Shown: positions 56,554 to 64,000 of the stretch, piece by piece
Layout of the letters: the number at the start of each line of letters is the position of its first letter
Position numbering within the stretch: the first letter of the stretch is position 1
Assembly (NCBI GenBank): GCA_009103225.1
Contig: RHPI01002504.1
Span: forward strand, 154,220 to 218,219
From: Chlorokybus atmophyticus
Lineage: Eukaryota > Streptophyta > Chlorokybophyceae > Chlorokybales > Chlorokybaceae
Direction of reading: 5' to 3'
DNA: 64,000 bases
Made by a program: the position numbers and the translations under genes
Notes under the pieces: generated by a model
Told to the model about the DNA's origin: nothing
Database searches by the model: none
What the model saw: the letters and a program-made list of their open reading frames with translations, nothing else

Positions 56554-59051
56554 ATGTCAGGCACCACGTCGGGTGGGCGGTCCAGCAACTGCAGCGAAGG
56601 ATGGGAGAATTTGGACGAAGAGATATGGGGGAAGAATGCTGGTGGTCCTTCTGATGAGCAGCTGCAGCATGAGTGGGAAACCAGTGAGGCGACTGTTCAC
56701 CTGCGTGATCTTGAGACCACAGCAATGGTCTCCTTAAAAGTGAGCTTATGCATCAAGCATCCGCAATCAATGTCAGACCTTGCTGCCGAAGTCTGTTTTG
56801 TCCCATGTTGTACTAGTGCACCAATGTAAATCATGCAGGCACTGAAGGTCCTACATTGGCGTGGGAAGCATCATGCCCGTGATCGTCGCAAGGTCACCAA
56901 GCTGGCCGACAAAGGCCGGATTTGCTACGAGTACTGTCGCATGATGCCGGGGAAGACTCAAACGAAGCAGGACCCATTCAAGTTCGCTCTTGCAACCAAA
57001 TGCTGGCATCTGCTGAATCCAGAGCTCTCCTATCAAATGGTTGGCAAATTCCCACAGTTACATGAGCTGTCATGCAATATGGCAGCATTGTCTGAGCTAG
57101 GAGGAGTTTGCTTTGCATGTGTTGGCCTTCACAACTTCTTCATTGGTGGGTAGGCGCGTTTGAAGATTCAACAGTATCTGGGCAACAAAAAGGGATACAG
57201 CAACCCCAAGCACAAAGAGAAGCAGAAAGAAAAGAGTCGGAATCGTTACAAGGAGATGATGGAGAAGGCTTTCGCGGGGGGCTTTGTGCCAAGGCGCAGG
57301 GGAGGGCCTAGCGACAAGAACAACAAGGTGTGTGTCATGTAGTGACTAAGGTGTTCGTGCGATGTGCATGTCTTGAGTGCCTTTGCCATGTGCTTGATAG
57401 AAAGCCAACAAGAAGAAGCCCAAGAAGTCAAAAGAAGTGCAATCTGCCAGCGACGACGAGGATGCCACCTCAGAGGGTGACCTACAGTTTGCACAAAGTT
57501 GGCTTTGTCAATGTCGTGTTGAGAACGATGCTTTGTGTTTGATGGTGCCTTATGTATGCAGGTTGTGTGGTGTGTATGATGACCCCTTGTAATTGCACGG
57601 CGCCCACGCGTTCACATCCCGCCAGCGACGCCAGCGACGACAGGAATGGCACCTCGCAGCGTGAGCCGCGTCTTGCGCGCGCAGGCAGCTGCTGGAGTAC
57701 TGTGTGTATATGCAGGCTTTTGTGATCGGTGCCTTGTGTATGCGATAGGTAACAAGGAAGGCACTGCACCACAACCCTCAAGTTCTCCTGCTACTGGTTC
57801 ACAGGTCAGATGCCGCTCCTGCTTGTACTTTGCTAAACATGTGTTCATGATCGTTCATGACTGTTGTGTTCAGGCACGTGCCAAGCAGGGTGCTGATGTG
57901 CGTGACAGCAGCTCAGGGAAGCGCAAAGTGTCTGGTGAGGTACGCAGCATTGGACTTGATAGAGCGGCAATGCACTGAGTTGTGGCTCACCATCTGACTT
58001 CATGCTGTTGGCAGGAGGATGAGGTGTCAAGCCCCCCCAAAAAGAAAACAAACAAAACTGTTCGCTCGATACCGGCTCCCTACAAGTCTCAGGAGGCAGG
58101 CCACTCGACTGGCAAGCAGGAGACGGTGTTGGAGAAGAAGAGCGGCAAGCAAAAGGAGGTATGAAAGCACCATGTACTTGATCTTATGGGCTTCTTGCGT
58201 TCTTCTGGCTGCACACAAACTGTCACCTGCGGCAGGCACGCATTCGTTGCGTGACGGTTGTAAGCTTGTTAACACGTCGTGTCACCTTGTCGCGCAGGAT
58301 GAGCCAACGTATTCAGAAATGCCTGAGACAGATAGAAGCGAGAACAGCGGTGAAGATGGCGCCAAGGACAGCGCCCCGGACAGCGAGGGGGACAGCCCCA
58401 ACAACAGCGACAACGACTCGCAGAAGGCAGGTCGCTTCGCAAGCGCTGTATGAGAGATCACATCTGTGTATGTGTGTACCTCTTGATGTGTTTGTCACTT
58501 GCATGCGCAGGAAGAGCTGAGCGACAAGGACGACACCGCACCGACGATGAAGGTTGGCAGTGAAGTCCAACTGTTCATTAACGGGCGCAAAGAACCAGTA
58601 GGGGAGGCGCACGTAAGCGACATCAATCCTGTCAACAAGTTTCATGGCAAGAAGATTGGAGACGGCAACATGGTGGTCCAGTTCAGCCGCAGTCTTCCCA
58701 TCACTAGGACCAGACGTCCCGGACCAGGGGAAGAAGAGGTTGTGCCTCTGCCAATCAGCTTCAAGCGTGATGGGGTTGGAGTGCAAGTGACCCACTTGAA
58801 AGGTGAACGCGTTTGTGTGCATGCGATTGCATGAACAGTTTCAACATTGTGCAAGTCAGCTGAGTTCATGTGTGGTTGATGTATGCGCAGAGTGCGAGCC
58901 GGGTTTGTTGCTACTTTGGCCTGTTGGGTTGCTGAAGAGTATCAAGGTGAGGGAGCCAGCAAAGAAAGGCACAACCACACAGCGCGGGAGGGGCCGTGGG
59001 AAGGGCAGCCCGGGTGGGCGCGGTGGGCGTGGTCGAGGCAGCAAGAAGTAG
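56554..59051 (+). CDS. TnpA-like accessory protein with DUF8039-like C-terminal domain
   Basis: Exons: 56554-56739 (MSGTTSGGRSSNCSEGWENL), 56839-~57039 (WRGKHHARDRRKVTKLADKG, DPFKFALATKCWHLLNPELS), 57154-57327 (LKIQQYLGNKKGYSNPKHKE; Lys-rich), 57401-~57477, ~57874-57939, 58015-58160, ~58299-58448, 58511-~58801 and ~58891-59051. The middle is Ser/Asp/Lys-rich and disordered. The C-terminal domain (MKVGSEVQLFINGRKEPVGE, VNKFHGKKIGDGNMVVQFS, ECEPGLLLLWPVGLLK) resembles the small domain that accompanies plant CACTA transposases (DUF8039; ending in an L-W-P-x-x-L motif). An RGRGRG/GGRGGRGRG tail suggests nucleic-acid binding. The position near the right end, opposite the transposase, and the nearby subterminal repeats fit a TnpA role. 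Some mid-gene exon borders are uncertain. Confidence 0.65.
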
Positions 59052-59189
59052 GTAGCAGAGATATATTGTAGACATCAGTGAATTTGTTGTTCAAGTCAGC
59101 TGCCATTCAGCTGACATTGCTGTCCAAATTCACCGGCTGGACTGATTGCTATGTGCTATGTCACAGCTATGCTATGTCACAGCTGTTGA

Positions 59190-59804
59190 CGATAGCAAGA
59201 TGCAGTGATTATTCAACCAAACTGTGAGTGAATAACCACTTATATGTAGGACTATGTGTGTGAGCAGAAGTGCTGTATTATTCAATTATCATTTTTGTGG
59301 AAAATCAACCAAAGGCAGCAGTGTTCAACCATACTATGGGTGAATAACCACTCATATATAGGACTGTGTGAGAGCAGATATGCTGTATTATTCAATCACA
59401 AATCGTATGAATAATCACTCGCCAGTGTGGTACATGTGCTGTTGAAACAGCTTTGGTATGTGTGAACATTAAGCCAATATGCGTGTGAATAATTACCTAT
59501 AAGGAGGACATAGTGTGAGAGCAGGCGCTGTAAATATTCATGCACACAAAGTATGAATAATCACTTGGTGCCATGGTACAAGTCTAGGACCATGTATACC
59601 TAAGAAGACTGAATATGCAGTTCTGTCGCGAGTGAATAACTACTCACATGTAGGAGGTTGTGTGCGAGATGGACAACTGCAATTATTCATGACCAAAATG
59701 TGAATATCCATTGCTTGTATTCAGGGCATTTGGCCTGAATAATCAGCAATCGTAACAGCGACCTCTGCAGCCACGCAAGTGGCGAGTTCACACATAAAAC
59801 ATGA
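59190..59804. repeat. Right subterminal repeat region
   Basis: Many copies of GTGAATAACCACTYATAT, TGTATTATTCAA and related TGAATAAT motifs at ~30-80-bp spacing, in inverted orientation to the left-end repeats. Confidence 0.75.
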
Positions 59805-59862
59805 GTATTCAGGGCAAATGCGCTGAATTTTCAGACATTCGGGGGGTCCAGAATTACCGGTG
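59805..59862 (-). repeat. Right terminal inverted repeat of giant element
   Basis: Complement begins CACCGGTAATTCTGGACCCC and continues CCGAATGTCTGAAAATTCA; pairs with 31702-31760. Confidence 0.85.
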
Positions 59863-59944
59863 TATGCGGTATGAGTGGGGCCCACTGCAATGCCACATTC
59901 AACTAGAAGACCCCCTGTGGGATTGTGCTGAGGAGTTCGCTTAG
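59863..59944 (+). pseudogene. 3' remainder of the pogo-like reading frame
   Basis: After the target duplication TAT, an open stretch encodes MRYEWGPLQCHIQLEDPLWD and ends TAG at 59942-59944. It is in phase with the interrupted tail ending at 31701 when one TAT is removed. Confidence 0.6.
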
Positions 59945-60263
59945 CGCCACCTTCGCCTTGATCCAGCTCCCAACGCTGCAGCAAAGGAGGCGGGCCTTCG
60001 CTGGAGACAGAGGAGGAAGCACCGGCTCACCAACACCCACACACCACCCTAGACCACTAGATTTAGCTACTTTGCATAGGACGCTATGCAACTCTATGTA
60101 CATACATGCCCAACCGTGTGACCTCCGCTTGCTGCTGCCCACACCCGCATGCATGCCACCGCTCCCCATCTCAACAACAACAACCTTACAACTGCCGTCA
60201 TCTTTGCCACTTCGGCGGCAAAACTTGGCGGCGGCAAAACGCCTGCAAGCACATGGATCCTGC
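59945..60263. other. No gene supported
   Basis: Unique spacer between the pogo-like remnant and the next element. One end of each may lie here, but no inverted repeat could be paired within the window. Confidence 0.4.
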
Positions 60264-60910
60264 AGCCCGTGCCAGTACTGGCACAAACCCGTGCCAGTAC
60301 TGGCACAAAAACCCCGTGCTAGTACTGGCAACCTGTATAAGACCCATGCCAGTACTGGCATAAACTATGCCATTACTGGTTTATGAATTATAGACCTGTA
60401 ATGGCACAAGTACTGTGCCGGCAATGGCACAGACGTCTTCACTGGCACAAAGTTGGTGCCAGTACTGATCGTAAATGGCTAACAAAGCCAGCATTGGCAC
60501 AACCATCTCACTCAGCACTGGCTTAAACCATTTTAACCCCAGGGCTGGTCTTAAACCGTGTATGCCAGCATTGATACAACTTGTCAAAGACCAGCACCGG
60601 TTGCAGACCGCGTTTTCCAGCACTGGCACAACCTACATGCTTGCATATACTGGAAAGACCTGCTCACAAACCTTCAAGTCCCAAAAGACTCAGTACTGGC
60701 TTAAGCCCTCTGACACCGGTGCCGGTCATAGACCGTGCTTGCCAGTGTTGGTAAACCTGGTTTAAGACCAGCAACGGTTGCAACCTAAGTTTCCCAGCAA
60801 TGGCACAAGCTACATGCGTTCCTATACTGGAAAGACATGCTCGTAAACCTCCAAAACCCAAAAGACTCAGAACCAGCAACGTTAGATAGTTATACATGCC
60901 ATTACTGGCT
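60264..60910. repeat. Palindromic subterminal repeats of a second CACTA-like element
   Basis: Repeated GTGCCAGTACTGGCAC, a perfect 16-bp palindrome (60270-60285 and 60292-60307), followed by about a dozen diverged forms (ATGCCATTACTGG, TGCCAGTACTGATC, CCAGCACTGGCAC, CCAGTGTTGG) to ~60910. Such repeats beside a Tnp2 gene are typical subterminal binding sites. Confidence 0.8.
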
Positions 60911-61703
60911 TACAAACTCGAGAGCACTGCAATTCGGAACTCAGGAAGCTCCCGCAGGCTAGACCCGCAGGCTAGACCAGGCCAGACCAGGCTAGACCAG
61001 GAGGCGGCTGCGGCTACTGCTGCAACCAGCAAACCCATTGGCGGAAGCTTGCAGGACCTCAAGGTCTTTGGGTGGAACGGTTCTGGAGCTGGAGAAACAC
61101 TGTTACAGCTGCCAAACAGCTGCCAATGCTTCACAACCTACCGTTCTAGCACCGGGGCTGCAGACCCGGTGTTAGAACTTGCAAGGTTGCAGACGGCAGA
61201 ACTGCTTGTTTGGTCAACGTAAGCTTAGAATGCCTCAAAACCACTGCAAAAGCGTGTATTGAAAGCTATGCAACCAATGCCCTAGCTGTCATCCAGCATC
61301 CCAAGCTTTCCAAGCTGATAAGCCGCTGTTGCATGCTCAGGGGTTGCTCACCAGGGTTAAGCCGGTCTAAGACCTGGTCTTTTGGTTGAAGCAGCGGGCT
61401 GGCCGGCTAAAACACCCGCAGCAAGCCTGCTCCAGCTTTCCAGGTACGTCTATGCAAACTCTGATGAAGTCCGTTTTGATCCAGTCTTGTGGTTGTATTT
61501 TAGCTCTGGGTGGAATTCTTTCGCTTAGCCATGCATTGTTGCGCCTGTGCAAGTTTCCTCCAACCACCTGTCCGTAGTAACTACAGTCTTGAATTAGCTC
61601 CTTGTCAAATGCCTAGCTAGTCCAAGCCAGCCAGGTCTTTCAGCTGCTATGGCTGCCTGTTGACAGTATCAAGCTAACATGCTCTTTCGTTTCTCCTAGA
61701 TCC
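60911..61703. other. 5' leader of the second transposase gene
   Basis: No coding frame is supported. It contains a GCAGGCTAGACC/AGGCTAGACCAG short repeat at 60955-61002 and a splice acceptor (TTTCTCCTAG) four bases before the start codon at 61704, implying a 5' UTR intron. Confidence 0.45.
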
Positions 61704-64000
61704 ATGGCTAGTCGCATTGCACAGCTGGACGCTATCGGCCGCCGCAATGCATTCAATGAGGCAGTTGCTTTACTCCAAGTGCCGGTCCATAAAGCATCCA
61801 GACGTACGCAAGCAAAGTTCAAACAGCAGCAAAGACAGCCTGCATTCCAGCCGCGTGACAGTCAGCAGACTATCTTGAATGCAAGTCAGCACCAAAACCC
61901 ATTGCAGTCCATTCCAAACATTGCGGAAGAGCAGCCGCGGCCAAACCACCAGCAAGAAAACCAAGACAATCCGCAACTTCTACCAGCCTCGCAAGACCTC
62001 TTACATGACCAGCATCACCACAACCTTGAGACACCAGAACATCCAATCCACACGCAAGACCCGCTGGGAGATTCTCTTCTTGCCAGTTCACTGAACGGCA
62101 TTCGTGACACTCCTGAGCTGCCATGTGACCAACCTCCACAACCCTCACCTGAACCAAAGGAGTTGCCTACACATCTGCAAGCAACGTTAGAACCATTGGT
62201 CCAGCCCAATGAAGACCCGGTTGCAGACCCACAGCTGTCTACATCTCTCAGATCCTGTCCGTGCTCCAAGTGCAACAATGAGGTGACTTACAGATCTTTT
62301 TGACCATGGCAGTGATGTTTTTTGGTGGTTTTGATGGTTTAGGGCTTTCGTTGGCAGCGTGTTTGGCTAGATCCTAAGCTTTTCTGTCACAGGTGCTGCA
62401 GAGGAACTCAGTAATCCAAATCCACTTGCACAAAGACCGCGTGCTTCAGCAATTCCGGGCCATTCCCAAAGTTGTGTCACCTGCTGTAGCACCAGCAGAG
62501 AGTGACCCACTTACCGTGCACCAGGAACCCGAGAAGTCTTACATGGACAAGTACCTAGACATCATGACCATTGCCGACGAGGGCGGTATGTCGAAAGACT
62601 GCATCAACAAGTTGCTGGCCTGTCTGTTCAAGGGCGATGACTCTCTTCTCAGTATGGCCACCAAGAAGACCTTTAGTCCGGAATCAGAGGGTTGCAAGCT
62701 ACCAACATCCTGCAAAACTGCCACCAGCCTGTTCAATCGCATGGGTATGCCAGTGCCTTTGCACTACTCCGTTTGCAAGGACTGCTCTTACCTCTTCAGC
62801 AAGCCATACCCGAGAGACTTTGGCGATGACGTTACCGAAGAGTCCTCTACTTGGCGTCAGCGTGAGAAGTTACGCAAGACAATGCAGCAAGAGAAGTGTC
62901 CTTGTGGTAACCTGCGCAAGGACTGCGTGAGCTACTACTACCTACCTCTCAAGGCTAGACTGCAACTGATGTTTCGTTGCCCTACCATCTGCTACGACTG
63001 GTTGCAATCATGGCGCGAATGCGACAGATGGCTTGATAAAGACCCTGCAGTTCCTCCTGCAGCGCAGCAAGAGGCTTGGGATGGCTCCCGCTGGCGAGAG
63101 CTTTCGCACTTTTGGAACCCAGACAAGTCCTTTTGGCTGCCTGTCAGATGTGAGTTCTGTGGAACAATTCATCGTCCTGGACACCATTTTGCTGAGACAA
63201 AAGATGGGTATGCATGGGTCTTCAAGTGTCGCAACGCCCAGTGCCAGCAGATGACCTCTGCTCTCAGGCAGAAAGCCTCCGGAGACCCGAGGAATCTGGC
63301 TTTTATTGCCCATTGGGATGGCTTCAGCACTGCCACAACCACCAAGCGAGGCACCCTCATGATCAACGTTGCAGTCTTAAACGGTGGAAAGCTCTTAAGC
63401 ACGCAAACCTCCTCGCTGCTGCCAGTGGGTTTTGTGCCAAAAGACCAGATACCTAATGGGATTAACAACATGGACCCGTTCTTGGAACCCCTGGTGATTG
63501 AGTTAGAGTCCCTTTACATCGAAGGGTTTGGCACAGAGTACGGACTTGCTACTTCCGATGTCGCGGACAACCTGCATCAACAAGCAGCAGGTACACCCAG
63601 CAGCCTGCTTGACCAAATGACAGATTAACGTGTCTTAGACTCGTCCTAGAACGTTTTAGACCCTGTCCTAGGACTTGAGACTTGTCCTAGAACCCAACTC
63701 CCATGTACATTGCAGGAAGCACTACAAAGTTGCGTGCTATGCTGCTGCTGTGGGCTGGAGATCATCCTGCCCAATGCCAAGTGCTGAAGATGAAGGATGG
63801 TGGCATCTGTGCCTGTCGGCGCTGCTGGTTGGTTGGTGAGCCACACCAAGTAGCTCTGAAACCCAAGGTGCATGAAGCTCAAGGTGCAGAGCCCGCCAGC
63901 ACCTCACGCAGGTCTAAAAAGAACAAGAAAGGTCGCAAGGCATCTAGTAAAAAGGCAAGCAAGCCCCGACAAGCTGCAAAACCCAAAAAAGACACCATGA
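61704..64000 (+). CDS. Second Tnp2-type (CACTA/Plavaka-like) transposase, 5' part
   Basis: Exons 61704-62282, 62393-63590 and 63716 to beyond 64000 join in phase. The first exon encodes a Gln/Pro-rich disordered start (MASRIAQLDAIGRRNAFNEA). The second has an IADEGGMSKDCINKLLACLF helix region, LHYSVCKDCSYLFSKPYPRD and KCPCGNLRKDC zinc-ribbon pairs, AWDGSRWRELSHFW, FCGTIHRPGHH, then NLAFIAHWDGFSTATTTKRG with the likely catalytic Asp, and NNMDPFLEPLVIELESLY. The third continues LRAMLLLWAGDHPAQCQVLK with the second Asp, CACRRC, and a Lys-rich stretch. These order as in the Tnp2 domain (DG..., P-l-V-EL, GD-P, C-x2-C). It differs strongly from the transposase of the giant element, and its subterminal repeats differ too. 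The 3' half and right end lie beyond the window. Confidence 0.82.

Larger units (their letters stand above)
31702..59862. mobile_element. Giant (28.2-kb) CACTA/EnSpm-type DNA transposon with cargo genes
   Basis: Both ends begin CACCGGTAATT facing inward: 31702 on plus, 59862 on minus. The inverted similarity extends over ~60 bp (CCCCCGAAT, TGAAAATTCA, CTGAATAnTC shared). A 3-bp duplication TAT flanks it (31699-31701 and 59863-59865), the duplication size typical of CACTA elements. Both ends carry subterminal TGAATA-type repeats. Its gene set includes a Tnp2/DUF4218 transposase and a TnpA/DUF8039-like protein, the two classic CACTA functions. Between them sit a cytosine methyltransferase, an OTU/Gag-like locus, an orphan gene and ~6 kb of minisatellites. 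Deleting it with one TAT copy keeps the pogo tail frame open to a stop at 59944. CACTA elements are usually 5-15 kb, so this one is exceptionally large. Confidence 0.88.

Overview
The window is nuclear DNA of a eukaryote, most likely a green alga or a relative in the plant lineage. The genes have many short GT-AG introns. Two intact host genes look plant-like: an ERD2/KDEL-receptor-like gene, and an m6A-writer subunit with the layout of plant MTB/METTL14 (Arg/Asp-rich and Pro/Gly-rich N-terminus before the MT-A70 domain). Their shared promoter carries AAACCCTA telo-box-like motifs. No rRNA, tRNA, CRISPR or operon structure was found.

Layout. 1-5 kb: a partial minus-strand gene, a fragment of a PWP1-like WD-repeat gene, a ~720-bp (GA)n tract and a small unrecognised minus-strand gene. 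6.3-14.4 kb is the gene-dense host block: a small gene with a putative N-myristoylation start (+), METTL14/MTB (-) and an ERD2-like receptor (+). 14.4-20.9 kb is gene-poor and AT-rich, with a 514-bp TRIM-type LTR element, AT microsatellites, a tandem duplication and an unrecognised multi-exon reading frame. 20,881-27,836 is a complete but dead Ty3/gypsy chromovirus with LTRs and a GCCGC target duplication. 29.6-31.7 kb is a decayed pogo/Tigger-like transposase gene.

The main discovery is a giant (28,161 bp) CACTA/EnSpm-type DNA transposon at 31,702-59,862. It has inverted termini (CACCGGTAATT...), a 3-bp TAT target duplication and subterminal TGAATA/TATTCA repeats at both ends. Removing it with one TAT copy joins the interrupted pogo reading frame in phase. 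It carries (a) a minus-strand gene fusing a Tnp2/DUF4218 CACTA transposase to a PHD finger and a Ulp1 SUMO-protease domain; (b) a divergently transcribed gene joining a zinc-finger-like N-terminus, a Tudor-like domain and a phage-type DNA cytosine-C5 methyltransferase; (c) a locus with a split OTU deubiquitinase-like domain, an internal duplication and a retroviral Gag-like domain; (d) a TnpA/DUF8039-like accessory gene near the right end; (e) a small orphan gene; and (f) several minisatellites (61-, 96-, ~70-, 147- and 151-bp units). All but the last share one imperfect hairpin core. The element therefore combines transposition, DNA methylation, chromatin reading and SUMO/ubiquitin editing functions. 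How they cooperate is inference.

The right edge (60-64 kb) is the start of a second, different CACTA/Plavaka-like element. It has GCCAGTACTGGC palindromic subterminal repeats and a Tnp2-type transposase gene that runs off the window.
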